From Flavobacterium hydrocarbonoxydans (lineage in GTDB: Bacteria; Bacteroidota; Bacteroidia; Flavobacteriales; Flavobacteriaceae), in NCBI RefSeq assembly GCF_009789235.1, contig NZ_WSTB01000001.1, positions 496,001 to 560,000 on the forward strand: a stretch of 64,000 nt of DNA. Reading direction: 5' to 3'. The translations under genes were made by a program, and so were the position numbers. The notes under the pieces are model-generated. The model saw only the letters and a list, made by a program, of their open reading frames with translations. It did not search any database and was not told the origin of the DNA. Within the stretch, counting starts at the first letter, position 1; each line of letters starts with the position of its first letter. Below, in pieces: positions 52,676 through 62,164 of the stretch.

Positions 52676-54751
52676 TTATTTTTGAACTACTTCCTCGATA
52701 ATTTCAAGTTTATTTTGATAGTATTTGTAGGTTTCGAGTTGAGCTCTAAAAGGAGCATGATGATTTCGGGGTTTGTATTTATTATCTAATTTATACGAAT
52801 GGTAACGCACTTTTACGTTTCCTTTCCAGGCAATATTAAAGTTGTCAATTAATTCTTTTTTAATCGAAAGATCATAAATCGGACAGGTAACTTCTACCCT
52901 TCCGTCTAAATTTCGGGTCATAAAATCTGCCGAAGAAATATAAACCTCATTGAGTCCTGCATTGCCAAAAATATACACTCTGGTATGTTCGAGATAATTA
53001 TCGACAATACTGATGGCTTCTATATTTTCGCTCATCCCTGGAATTCCCGGTATCAAACAGCAAATTCCACGTACCTGCAACTGGATTTTTACTCCTGCAT
53101 TACTCGCTTCGTATAGTTTATCAATCATTTTAAAATCTGATAAACTATTCATTTTTAATTTGATATGTGTTTTTCTGCCTGCAAGGGCGTGCAAAATTTC
53201 ACGGTCAACCAATTTGATAAACTTAGATCGGGTATAATGCGGCGAAACGATCAAATGTTTGTAACGGTGTACTCTGTAATTAATATCAAAAAATTCGAAT
53301 ATTTTTGAGATGTCTTTTAGTATCTGCTGATGACAGGTAAAAAGCGTAACATCTGTATAAATTTTTGCCGTTGCTTCGTTGAAATTTCCAGTCGAAATAA
53401 ATCCGTATCGTTTGGTTTTACCATCCTCTACTCTCTCGATTACACATATTTTACTGTGTACTTTCAGTCCTTTTATTCCAAAAATCAATTGGATTCCTTC
53501 GGTTTGCATTTGCTCGGCATACGAAATATTCGAAGCTTCATCAAAACGCGCCTGAAGCTCGATTTGTACCGTAACTTTTTTTCCGTTTTTGGCCGCATTA
53601 ATCAGTGAACTGATGATTTGCGAATTCTTAGCCAATCGGTATAAGGTAATCTTTATACTCGTAACCTTTGGATCAAGAGCTGCTTCACGCAAAAACTTGG
53701 TTAAATACGAGAAAGACTGATAAGGTGCATGTAATAAATAATCCTTTTTACTGATTTTTTCTAATATACTTCCTCCCAAACTCAATCCAGGAATTGGTAA
53801 CGGATCATTCATTTTGTATAATAAATCAAACCTTCCTAAATTAGGAAAGTTCATATAATCACGACGGTTGTGATACCTTCCTCCCGGAATGATACTGTCT
53901 GTTTCTACGATTTTCATTTTATCTAAAAAGAAACGTAATGTATCTTCTTCGATTTGGCTGTCATAAATAAAACGCACCGGTTCACCTATACGTCTGTCTT
54001 TTACCGAACTGGCAATTTTTTCGAGCATACTTTTGCTCAAATCGCTATCGATATCCAACTGTGCATCGCGGGTGATTTTTATCATGTGCGCCGATACACT
54101 TTTGTAATCAAAAATATTGAAAATATTTTCTAAATTATGACGTATTACATCATCTAAAAGAATCACATAATGTTTGTCATCTGTAGAAGGTAAAACAACA
54201 AAACGGTTGATTGTCTTTGGAATTTCGATTACAGCATATCTGATTTCGTCATTGGTATTCATCTCCAATCGAACTGCCAAATAACCCAGCGTATCTTTTA
54301 GTATAGGAAATTCAGCCAGATCATTCAAAATAATGGTTACCAGTTCCGGACTCAGTCTCTGAATAAAAAAATCTTTTAAGAACTTCTCTTGTTTTTCGTT
54401 TATCTGATCTTCTTTGACAATAAAAATATTTTCAGCTTCCAGCTCCGATTCTATATTACTTAGAATACGCAAACTTTCCGATTGCTGCTGAATCACAATT
54501 TCTGTAATATCTTTAATCAACTGATGGGCTGAAACTCCGCCTAAATATTTCTCACCGGAAATCCCGGAAAGGCTTAATCTGCGAATAGCCGCATATCGAA
54601 CTCTGAAAAATTCATCTAAATTATTCGAAAAAATTCCAACAAAACGCAATCTGTCTAAAAGAGGAACGGTGTTATCTGCCGCTTCCTGAAGTACTCGGGC
54701 ATTAAAGGCTAACCAACTTTTTTCTCTATCAATATATTTTTGTTCGTGCAC
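52676..54751 (-). CDS. ppk: Polyphosphate kinase 1
   Basis: Makes polyphosphate from ATP at the membrane. The 691-residue protein has the four PPK1 domains: N-terminal YIDREKSWLAFNARVLQEA, then the head domain, then the two phospholipase-D-like catalytic halves. The first catalytic His lies in HSKICVIER and is followed by GFISTGNFNEATAKIY. The second half has HTRVYIFGNAG and the end DGRVEVTCPIYD. The length is normal. It is preceded 13 bases upstream by a SixA-like phosphatase gene and followed by ppx, which gives matched synthesis and degradation genes in one leftward operon. Confidence 0.95.
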   Translation of the reverse strand: MHEQKYIDREKSWLAFNARVLQEAADNTVPLLDRLRFVGIFSNNLDEFFRVRYAAIRRLSLSGISGEKYLGGVSAHQLIKDITEIVIQQQSESLRILSNIESELEAENIFIVKEDQINEKQEKFLKDFFIQRLSPELVTIILNDLAEFPILKDTLGYLAVRLEMNTNDEIRYAVIEIPKTINRFVVLPSTDDKHYVILLDDVIRHNLENIFNIFDYKSVSAHMIKITRDAQLDIDSDLSKSMLEKIASSVKDRRIGEPVRFIYDSQIEEDTLRFFLDKMKIVETDSIIPGGRYHNRRDYMNFPNLGRFDLLYKMNDPLPIPGLSLGGSILEKISKKDYLLHAPYQSFSYLTKFLREAALDPKVTSIKITLYRLAKNSQIISSLINAAKNGKKVTVQIELQARFDEASNISYAEQMQTEGIQLIFGIKGLKVHSKICVIERVEDGKTKRYGFISTGNFNEATAKIYTDVTLFTCHQQILKDISKIFEFFDINYRVHRYKHLIVSPHYTRSKFIKLVDREILHALAGRKTHIKLKMNSLSDFKMIDKLYEASNAGVKIQLQVRGICCLIPGIPGMSENIEAISIVDNYLEHTRVYIFGNAGLNEVYISSADFMTRNLDGRVEVTCPIYDLSIKKELIDNFNIAWKGNVKVRYHSYKLDNKYKPRNHHAPFRAQLETYKYYQNKLEIIEEVVQK

Positions 54752-54764
54752 AGTGGTATGTAAT

Positions 54765-55250
54765 TTATTTTAAATCTTTGGGGAAAATAACTTTATTGGT
54801 CTTGCCCTTACTGATATCATCCCAGCTTTTTGCATCAAATTGTAATGAGACAAATCCTGATGTTGGGACGTTTTCAATAAAAACATCCCCAAATTTATTA
54901 ACAAAATTTGTAATAGCCTCGTTATGTCCGAAAAGAATAACGCTTTCAAAACTATTATCACATGATTTGATAACCTTTTCTAATTGTCTGTCATCAAAAG
55001 TGTATAAATCATCTTTGTAAATAATACTTTCAATAGGATAAGAAATGTTTTGTGCAAAAATAAGAGCCGTTTCTGAAGCTCTGGCAGCTGTACTGCTCCA
55101 AATAATATACGTTTTAGGGAGATACTTTGAAATGGTTACAGACACATCATGTGCGTCAAGAATTCCTCTTTTCATCAAAGGTCTGTCAAAATCTTTAAGA
55201 GGCGCTTCCCAACTTGATTTTGCATGTCGTATTAAGATTAAATTTTTCAT
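54765..55250 (-). CDS. SixA-like histidine phosphatase
   Basis: Small histidine phosphatase-superfamily enzyme. The 161-residue protein starts with the catalytic LIRHAKSSW motif (RHG family, nucleophile His in RHA) and DFDRPLMKRG. VILFGHNEAITNFVNKFGD carries the second His, and FVSLQFDAKSW comes near the end. SixA dephosphorylates phosphohistidine proteins such as HPt domains or NPr. Its first place in the ppk operon suggests a role linked to phosphohistidine or polyphosphate metabolism here, which is inference. The start lies 13 bases from ppk in the transcript. Confidence 0.88.
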   Translation of the reverse strand: MKNLILIRHAKSSWEAPLKDFDRPLMKRGILDAHDVSVTISKYLPKTYIIWSSTAARASETALIFAQNISYPIESIIYKDDLYTFDDRQLEKVIKSCDNSFESVILFGHNEAITNFVNKFGDVFIENVPTSGFVSLQFDAKSWDDISKGKTNKVIFPKDLK

Positions 55251-55689
55251 AGAAAATATTTTTTTTTGAAATGAAAAAAAATGGGGGCAGCATTAATTCA
55301 AGTTCTAATTTACAAAAGATATTTTAATAGTCCCGTTTTTTTTATTTCAATTTATAATTATCCCTCCATATTCTGATATTACTGAAACGTCTAAAACTAT
55401 TTCTTATTTCAAAAATTATGTTCCTTAACAATCACATGGCTCAAATCATTAATTATTATTAACACCAAAAAAATCTTTTCTTTTTCTTCTTTCCCTATTC
55501 CTAAGAACAATACCGCTTTACTCAATTTGCCTAAACTACAACCCTTTGATAGCATAATATTTATGGAATAAAATAGCTACAATTAGTAAAAAAATCCTTA
55601 TTTTTGAATAGAAATGATATTTTATGTCTTTCAAATCCCCAAAATCTGACATAACCGACTGGAATAAATAAATAAAATACTATCTATTT
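55251..55689. other. Divergent promoter region before the PorP/SprF gene
   Basis: About 440 bp of AT-rich DNA with no gene. A TAnnTTTG match (TATTTTTG) at 55599-55606 is the best candidate -7 box for the rightward PorP/SprF unit and would leave an 84-nt leader. No clear box for the leftward sixA-ppk operon and no repeat element was recognised. Confidence 0.45.
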
Positions 55690-56607
55690 ATGAAAACAAA
55701 ATTATTTTTATTTGTCATGATGATTACCAGCGTTTCTATTTTTGCACAACAAGACGCACAGTTTACCCAGTACATGTACAATACTATTAATATCAACCCA
55801 GCTTATGCCGGTTCACGGGGAGTTATGAGTATTTTTGCTTTGCATCGTTCGCAATGGATAGGTTTAGACGGAGCTCCTGAAACCAATACTGTTTCGATTC
55901 ATACTCCTATTAACAACAGTAATTTAGGGCTTGGTTTTTCTTTAGTTAATGATAAAATTGGGCCTACAAACGAAAATGATTTTTCTGTTGATATATCGTA
56001 TAGTATTCCTACATCAGAAACCTATAAATTGTCTTTTGGAATTAAAGGAACAGCTAATATCTTTAATTTAGATCCAACCAGACTTGATATTGAACATCAG
56101 GATGATCCACAATTTCAAAATTTCGATAATAAATTCAGACCTAATATAGGTGCCGGGATTTACTGGCATTCTGATAAATTGTATTTAGGATTATCGGTAC
56201 CTAATTTTATTGAAAGCGACCGCTATAGCGAGGCAGATGATCAGGTGGCTATTTATACGGATAAAATAAATTATTATTTTATAGGGGGATATGTTTTTGA
56301 CCTTTCTCCAGATTTACAATTCAAACCCGCTTTTTTGACCAAATTAGTAGAAGGAGCCCCTTTGCAGGTAGATCTTTCAGGTAATTTTTTATTTTTCGAG
56401 AAATTTAATGTTGGCGTTGCTTACAGATGGAGTGCAGCTGTAAGTGCTACAGCAGGATTTCAGATTACGGATGGTTTATATATTGGTTACGGTTATGATA
56501 ATGAAACAACTAATCTAAGAAGGTATAGTTCTGGCTCACACGAAATTTTCCTGCGTTTTGAACTCTTTAAAAATAATAGCAGAATTACTACTCCTCGTTT
56601 CTTCTAA
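55690..56607 (+). CDS. PorP/SprF-family type IX secretion membrane protein
   Basis: Outer-membrane protein of the PorP/SprF family, which supports surface delivery of T9SS cargo. The 305-residue protein has a signal peptide (about 1-19, ending IFAQ). The family signature QDAQFTQYMYNTININPAYAGSRG follows, then alternating beta strands, and KPAFLTKLVEGAPLQVDLSGNFLF comes near the C terminus, which ends RFF. It lies 12 bases before the OmpA-like gene, the usual porP-porE-like pairing. No T9SS core gene (gldK-N, sprA) is in the window, so it is an accessory pair probably serving a particular cargo. Confidence 0.93.
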   Translation: MKTKLFLFVMMITSVSIFAQQDAQFTQYMYNTININPAYAGSRGVMSIFALHRSQWIGLDGAPETNTVSIHTPINNSNLGLGFSLVNDKIGPTNENDFSVDISYSIPTSETYKLSFGIKGTANIFNLDPTRLDIEHQDDPQFQNFDNKFRPNIGAGIYWHSDKLYLGLSVPNFIESDRYSEADDQVAIYTDKINYYFIGGYVFDLSPDLQFKPAFLTKLVEGAPLQVDLSGNFLFFEKFNVGVAYRWSAAVSATAGFQITDGLYIGYGYDNETTNLRRYSSGSHEIFLRFELFKNNSRITTPRFF

Positions 56608-56619
56608 AATTTAAGTGTT

Positions 56620-58560
56620 ATGAAAAAATGGATATTCTTTACTCTTGCACTAATCAGTTTTTTTTCGTTAAGTAGCCTTGCACAAGAAAAAACAATAAAC
56701 ACCGCGGATCAAAAGTATGACGATTTCGCTTATATTGATGCTATAAAACAATACGAAAAAGTAGCTAACAAAGGGTACGCTTCTCCGGATGTGCTAAAAA
56801 AACTAGGAAACTCTTATTATAATAATTCAGATTTTAAAGGTGCTGCAAAATGGTATGCAAAGCTATATGCAACCACTAAAAATCTGGAACCTGAATATTA
56901 TTATCGTTACGCACAATCGCTTAAATCCATAAACCAGACCGAAAGAGCCAATCAGGTTCTTGAGGAATTTTATGCACTGGATAAAAAAGACACAAGAGGA
57001 AAATTATTTATTGAAGATGAAAATTATTTAAATCAGATTAAAGCCAATTCAGGCCGTTATACCATTGAAGATGCTGGTATCAACAGTAAATATTCCGATT
57101 ATGGAACCTTTGCTTACCAAAACAAAATTTACTTTGCTTCTGCAAGAGATACAGGCAATTTAGTCCAGCGTAAACATAAATGGACCGAACAGCATTTTAC
57201 CAATTTATATGTAGCTGATCTTGACAGTATAAGCAAAAAACCTTCAACAGTACATAAATTTGATAAAAGTATTAATACCAAATTCAATGAATCATCACCC
57301 GTTTTTACAAAAGACGGTCAAACAGTTTACTTTACCCGAAACAATTATCTAAAGGGGAAAAAAGGAAAAAACGCTGAAAAAATTACTTTAATAAAAATTT
57401 ACAAAGCCACCTTAGAAAACGGAAAGTGGACAAACACAACAGCTTTACCCTTTACGAGTGACACCTACAGCACAGCACATCCAGCACTTAGTCCGGATGA
57501 AAAAACGCTTTATTTTGCTTCTGATATGCCTGGAACTCTGGGAAAATCAGATATTTTTAAAGTGAGTATTGATTCCAATGGCGAATATGGTTCTCCGGTA
57601 AATCTTGGCCCTGAAATAAATACTGAAGGAAGAGAAAGTTTTCCTTATGTAACGAACGAAAATGAAATATACTTTGCTTCTACCGGGCATCCTGGCTTAG
57701 GAGGTTTTGATGTTTTTGTGGGTAGTTTAGGTACCAATGGAAAAGTTAATAACATACAAAACATAGGAAACGACATTAATTCTCCCAATGATGATTTTGC
57801 TTACACAATCGATCCGGTTTCCAGAAGAGGTTATTATAGCTCGAACAAAGACGGAGGTCAGGGTTCTGATGATATTTATGCTTTTTTAGAAACACGAAAA
57901 TTAATATGCCTGCAAGAACTAAGCGGCATTGTAACAGATGCCAAAACCGGTCTTATCTTACCGAATACTAAGATCTCTTTATACGATAGTAAAATGGTAC
58001 TAAAAAGCACTGCAATATCCGATGCTTTAGGGGCATATAACCTGAAAGTTAATTGCGGTGAAACCTATAAAATAACCGCAGAAAGAACCGATTATGTAAC
58101 CAAAGAACTTACAGCTTCTATTTTATATATAAACGGAAAAACTGATTTGCCTATTACGTTGAAAAAAGAGAGATGCAAAGTATTGGTTGGAGATGATTTA
58201 GGAAAATGTTTCAATATCAAATTAATTTATTTTGATCTGGACAAATCAGATATTACTAAAGCTGCGATTGTAGATTTAGAGAAAATTTTGTTTGAAATGC
58301 ATGAATATCCAACAATGAAACTTGATATTCGCTCGCACACTGATAGCCGTGCAACGAACAAATACAATGAAGCATTATCAGACAGAAGAGCTAAATCTAT
58401 CATAAGCTGGCTCGTTCAAAACGGCATCAATGCTGATCGCTTAACCGGAAAAGGCTATGGCGAAACACAATTAGTAAACCGATGCGCAGATGGCGTTAAA
58501 TGTTCTGAAGAAGAGCATCTTGCCAACAGACGTAGTGAATTTATTATCACTGCTTTATAA
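56620..58560 (+). CDS. PorE-like OmpA-family protein, paralogue 1
   Basis: Periplasmic/outer-membrane-associated anchor to peptidoglycan. The 646-residue protein has a signal peptide (about 1-21) and TPR-like helices (about 25-130, YIDAIKQYEKVANKGY, FKGAAKWYAKLYATT). A WD40-like PD40 propeller follows (about 150-430; SPDEKTLYFASDMPG, GGFDVFVGSLG). A carboxypeptidase regulatory-like domain (about 435-520) precedes the OmpA domain (about 530-646; LIYFDLDKSDIT, DIRSHTDSRATNKYNEALSD, RR). The peptidoglycan-binding Asp and Arg positions are present. This is the PorE architecture. It follows the PorP/SprF gene by 12 bases. Confidence 0.9.
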   Translation: MKKWIFFTLALISFFSLSSLAQEKTINTADQKYDDFAYIDAIKQYEKVANKGYASPDVLKKLGNSYYNNSDFKGAAKWYAKLYATTKNLEPEYYYRYAQSLKSINQTERANQVLEEFYALDKKDTRGKLFIEDENYLNQIKANSGRYTIEDAGINSKYSDYGTFAYQNKIYFASARDTGNLVQRKHKWTEQHFTNLYVADLDSISKKPSTVHKFDKSINTKFNESSPVFTKDGQTVYFTRNNYLKGKKGKNAEKITLIKIYKATLENGKWTNTTALPFTSDTYSTAHPALSPDEKTLYFASDMPGTLGKSDIFKVSIDSNGEYGSPVNLGPEINTEGRESFPYVTNENEIYFASTGHPGLGGFDVFVGSLGTNGKVNNIQNIGNDINSPNDDFAYTIDPVSRRGYYSSNKDGGQGSDDIYAFLETRKLICLQELSGIVTDAKTGLILPNTKISLYDSKMVLKSTAISDALGAYNLKVNCGETYKITAERTDYVTKELTASILYINGKTDLPITLKKERCKVLVGDDLGKCFNIKLIYFDLDKSDITKAAIVDLEKILFEMHEYPTMKLDIRSHTDSRATNKYNEALSDRRAKSIISWLVQNGINADRLTGKGYGETQLVNRCADGVKCSEEEHLANRRSEFIITAL

Positions 58561-58587
58561 TACCACACTAAAAAGAGACTTTATAAT

Positions 58588-58630
58588 GTTTCCTAATCTT
58601 TATTCATAAACCGAATAAAGATTAGGAAAC
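58588..58630 (+). terminator. Strong hairpin terminator between the two OmpA-like genes
   Basis: Perfect 18-bp arms GTTTCCTAATCTTTATTC and GAATAAAGATTAGGAAAC with a 7-nt loop, followed by TTTTATT. It ends the PorP/SprF operon, so paralogue 2 is probably transcribed separately. Confidence 0.88.
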
Positions 58631-58758
58631 TTTTATTGTCTTAAAATCAAACCCATTAACCATTTACCAAAAATTGCCGCAAAAAATACTGCTGCAAGTA
58701 TCTTATTATTAACGCAAAACAGAATCGATATCAATTCGTTTCTTCTTAAAAAGTAATT

Positions 58759-60699
58759 ATGAAAAAAATTTTAGCATTCTATTTAATTTTTGCAAGTCTA
58801 ATTCTAATTAAGCTTTATGCACAGCCGTCAAAAATTAATTCTGCTAATGAAAAGCACGAAAAAAATACAACTCTTGACATTATAGAGTCTTATAAAAGAA
58901 TCGCCAACAAAGGCTATAAATCTGAAGAAATCTTGACCAAACTTGGGGATTCGGATTATTTTAATTCCAAATTTGAAAGTGCAGCAAAATGGTATGGCGA
59001 ATTGTATGCTATGAATAAAAATATGGAAACAGCCTATTTGTATCGTTTTGGGCAATCATTAAAGGCAATAGGCGAAACCGAAAAAGGCAACCAAATGCTT
59101 GAAAAATTTTATGCTAAAGATAAAAAAGACACCCGAAGTAAAATCTTTAAAGAAAATAAAAATTATATCGCCCAAATTAAAAAAGACATCGGACGCTATA
59201 AGATTGAAAATTTAGCTATCAATACCCCATATTCTGAATATGGCAGTTTTAAGTATGGAAATACAATATATTTCGCATCTGCAAGAGATACTGGTGGTGT
59301 AAAACAACAAAAGCAAAATTTAACCGGAAAATATTTTACGGATATATATACGGCAGCATTAGATTCTGATGGCAGACCCAATACGGAAATAACCAAATTG
59401 GATAATAACATCAATTCTAAATTTAATGAATCTTCGCCAGTAGTATCCAAAGATGGTAAAACAATTTATTTTACTCGAAACAACTATTTAGAAGGCAAAA
59501 AAGGTGAAAATACCAAAAATGTTACTTTGGTAAAAATATATTCGGCCACTATCGAAAACGGCAAAGCAACAAAAGTAACAGAACTTCCCTTTAACAGTGA
59601 TAATTACAGCACGGCACATCCTGCGCTTAGTCCAGACGGAAAAACATTATTTTTTGCCTCTGATATGCCTGGAACGTTAGGACAATCGGATCTTTTTAAA
59701 GTGAGTATAAATAGTGATGGCACCTACGGAAAACCTATTAATTTAGGTAAGGAAATTAATACCGCAGGAAGAGAAAGCTTTCCTTATATAACCGATGACA
59801 ACATCATTTATTTTGCCTCAAACAGTCATCCTGGATTAGGTGGTTTTGATCTGTTTTCTGCAAATTTAAATCTGGATGGAAGTATCGGTAACATTCAAAA
59901 TCTTGGAGCTGACATAAACTCTCCTCTGGATGATTTTGCCTGCATATTTGACCCCGTTACCAAAAGAGGTTATTTTAGTTCTAATAAAAACGGCGGAAAA
60001 GGATCTGATGACATTTATTCTTTTTTAGAAATTGCCAAACTAAGCTGCAATCAGGAATTATCCGGACAAATAACAGATTTTCAATCAGGGTTAAAATTGA
60101 CCGGAGCAAAAGTTATTTTATATGACCAAAATTTAGTAGTCCAAAAAACAGTGACAACCGATATTGACGGAAACTACTCTTTTAGTGTTGAATGTGGAAA
60201 AACCTATTTTATAAGAACCGAAACAACAGCATACAATACTAAAGAAACAAACATTTTAATTTCTTTTCAGGCTGGAAAAAGCAATTTGCCCATTGCATTA
60301 GAAAAAACAAATTTTAGTGTAAAAATAGGCGATGATTTAGGGAAATGTTTTATTAAAAAGATAATTCCTTTTGATTTGAATGAATTTAACATAACTCAAA
60401 CCGCTGCAATTGATTTAGAAAAAATATTAGACATTTTAGAACAAAATCCGACGATGAAACTCGATATTCGTTCGCATACCGATAACAAACAAATACATAA
60501 ATTCAATCAGGCATTATCCGACAAACGAGCAGATGCAATTTTATCATGGCTAATAAAAAAAGGGGCAAACACCAACAATTTAACAGCCAAAGGTTACGCT
60601 GAAACTCAATTAATTAATAATTGTACTGATGGTATTAAATGTTCTGAAGAAGAACATCAGCTTAACAACCGTATCGAATTTATTATCAAAGCATTATAA
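58759..60699 (+). CDS. PorE-like OmpA-family protein, paralogue 2
   Basis: Tandem duplicate of the preceding gene, also 646 residues, with the same domains: signal peptide (about 1-21), TPR-like helices, PD40 propeller (SPDGKTLFFASDMPG, GGFDLFSANLN), a carboxypeptidase regulatory-like domain, and an OmpA domain. The OmpA core reads IIPFDLNEFNIT where paralogue 1 has LIYFDLDKSDIT, but DIRSHTD, LSDKRA and NNRIEFI keep the peptidoglycan-binding residues. It has no own PorP/SprF partner and sits after a strong terminator. Lys, Asn and Ile are more frequent than in paralogue 1, suggesting relaxed or redirected selection. Confidence 0.88.
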   Translation: MKKILAFYLIFASLILIKLYAQPSKINSANEKHEKNTTLDIIESYKRIANKGYKSEEILTKLGDSDYFNSKFESAAKWYGELYAMNKNMETAYLYRFGQSLKAIGETEKGNQMLEKFYAKDKKDTRSKIFKENKNYIAQIKKDIGRYKIENLAINTPYSEYGSFKYGNTIYFASARDTGGVKQQKQNLTGKYFTDIYTAALDSDGRPNTEITKLDNNINSKFNESSPVVSKDGKTIYFTRNNYLEGKKGENTKNVTLVKIYSATIENGKATKVTELPFNSDNYSTAHPALSPDGKTLFFASDMPGTLGQSDLFKVSINSDGTYGKPINLGKEINTAGRESFPYITDDNIIYFASNSHPGLGGFDLFSANLNLDGSIGNIQNLGADINSPLDDFACIFDPVTKRGYFSSNKNGGKGSDDIYSFLEIAKLSCNQELSGQITDFQSGLKLTGAKVILYDQNLVVQKTVTTDIDGNYSFSVECGKTYFIRTETTAYNTKETNILISFQAGKSNLPIALEKTNFSVKIGDDLGKCFIKKIIPFDLNEFNITQTAAIDLEKILDILEQNPTMKLDIRSHTDNKQIHKFNQALSDKRADAILSWLIKKGANTNNLTAKGYAETQLINNCTDGIKCSEEEHQLNNRIEFIIKAL

Positions 60700-60733
60700 A
60701 AAAAAGTCGTTGCAAAAAAAATTGCAACGACTA
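60700..60733 (-). terminator. Terminator of the CAP gene, shared with OmpA paralogue 2
   Basis: Arms GTCGTTGCAA (60706-60715) and TTGCAACGAC (60722-60731). The T8 run follows on the minus strand, so it mainly serves the CAP gene. Confidence 0.78.
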
Positions 60734-60763
60734 TACCAAAACAAACCAAACCAATTCTTAGCT

Positions 60764-61267
60764 TTAGATTTTAGCAAAAATAGCGGTATAATATTTTTTA
60801 CCTTTTGCATCTGCTTTTACTGCGATTCCAAAATGTGTGTAATCACCTTCGATGTTTGCTTTATGTCCGGAACTAACCAACCAAGCATTAAAGGCAGACT
60901 CCGAAGTAATGTACTCATACGCAACATTTTCGGCCACACTTTTTGCATTCAGAAATTTCATAATGTTTTGAGCTCGCTTATCAAAACCATTATGATTCAT
61001 CACATTATTCGCAATCATGTACTCATTATGCAAACTTGACTGGTACGAAATGTGATTTACTTCCTGCAAAGCATTTAATCCAATACTAAGACGATAATCA
61101 TTTACCAATTGTATTAACGCTAGCTCAGACTGGTTATAGACGTAATCTGTAACTAATACTTCGGGCGTACTACTAGTACTATCTTCGGATTCATTCGAAT
61201 CATTAGAGCAGGAATTCATTACCATTAGCATTATAATGAACCAAGTAGCACGAAATATCTTTTTCAT
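60764..61267 (-). CDS. CAP-domain (SCP-like) lipoprotein
   Basis: The 167-residue protein has a lipoprotein signal with Cys20 (MVMNSCSND) and a Ser/Glu/Asp-rich linker (about 21-40). A CAP domain covers about 45-167: LALIQLVNDYRLSIGLNALQ, SLHNEYMIANNVMNHNGFDKRA, SVAENVAYEYITS and FNAWLVSSGHKANIEGDYTHFGI, including the characteristic His and Glu residues. Bacterial CAP proteins are secreted or surface proteins of mostly unknown function. It is a single-gene unit with its own terminator, convergent with OmpA paralogue 2. Confidence 0.9.
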   Translation of the reverse strand: MKKIFRATWFIIMLMVMNSCSNDSNESEDSTSSTPEVLVTDYVYNQSELALIQLVNDYRLSIGLNALQEVNHISYQSSLHNEYMIANNVMNHNGFDKRAQNIMKFLNAKSVAENVAYEYITSESAFNAWLVSSGHKANIEGDYTHFGIAVKADAKGKKYYTAIFAKI

Positions 61268-61431
61268 AACCTGAGTAGTTTAAGTTTAAAGTAGATGTGG
61301 GGCAAATTCCTTAACTATATTTTTGATAAATCGTTTATTTCTTACAATAAAAATAAGCAATAAAACGTTTAACTACCAAAAAAAATCGATGAAATGCACT
61401 ATAAAAACATTATATAAGGTAAAAATCTTAC

Positions 61432-62076
61432 TTATGGAGACAATCTATCAATTATCCATGAAAAATCTGACTTACTTGTATATCGAATCCTGTCATGCAG
61501 TCTGTTAGGTCTTCCCTGCCAAAATTCAACTTGCAGCGGTGTCACCAAATAACCTCCCCAATTTTCAGGACGCGGAATCGGTTTTCCTTCAAAGTTATTT
61601 TCTAATTGCTTTAAATTATCCTCCAGAAATGTTCTTGACGGTATAATTTCGCTTTGATTCGAAACAATCGCACCCAATTTACTTCCATCGGGACGGGAAT
61701 CAAAATAATTATCTGATATATTTTCAGACGTCTTCTGGGCAATTCCTTTTATAATCACCTGACGTTCCATTTCCTGCCAGAAAAAAGACAGGCAAACATG
61801 CGGGTTTTGCGCTATTGCTTTTCCTTTTTCGGAATCGTAATTGGTGTAGAAAATGAATCCTTCTTCAGAAAATTTCTTTAGTAAAACCACTCTGGCTTTC
61901 GGAAAACCATCCAAACCAATGGTAGAAACCGTCATTGCATTTACTTCGCCACTTCCGTCAAATGCTTCCATTTCGTGAAACCATCTGTTAAAAAGATTAA
62001 TTGGATCTTCCGGAATCGAAGTTTCCAGCAATTCGCTTTTTTCGTATGATTTTCTATAATTACTTAAATCGCTCAT
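61432..62076 (-). CDS. pdxH: Pyridoxamine 5'-phosphate oxidase
   Basis: FMN enzyme that forms pyridoxal 5'-phosphate. The 214-residue protein shows NAMTVSTIGLDGFPKARVVLLK, the FMN loop FYTNYDSEKGKAIAQNPHVC and FFWQEMERQVIIKG. SRPDGSKLGAIVSNQSE (spelled DSRPDGSK here) and the end EFWQGRPNRLHDRIRY...IIDRLSP complete the family pattern. The length is normal. It lies upstream of a small inverted gap and downstream of rnz on the same strand, 88 bases apart. Confidence 0.95.
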   Translation of the reverse strand: MSDLSNYRKSYEKSELLETSIPEDPINLFNRWFHEMEAFDGSGEVNAMTVSTIGLDGFPKARVVLLKKFSEEGFIFYTNYDSEKGKAIAQNPHVCLSFFWQEMERQVIIKGIAQKTSENISDNYFDSRPDGSKLGAIVSNQSEIIPSRTFLEDNLKQLENNFEGKPIPRPENWGGYLVTPLQVEFWQGRPNRLHDRIRYTSKSDFSWIIDRLSP

Positions 62077-62164
62077 AATATGTACTTTGTTAAACGTGAG
62101 ATGTGAAATGTGATATATTTAAACCGAATGACTTTTCACTTTTTACATATCACTTTTTTACATT

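Noticed and set aside
60629..61039. Plus-strand 136-codon frame
   Set aside because: It overlaps the end of OmpA paralogue 2 and lies antisense to the CAP gene, which has clear domain support.
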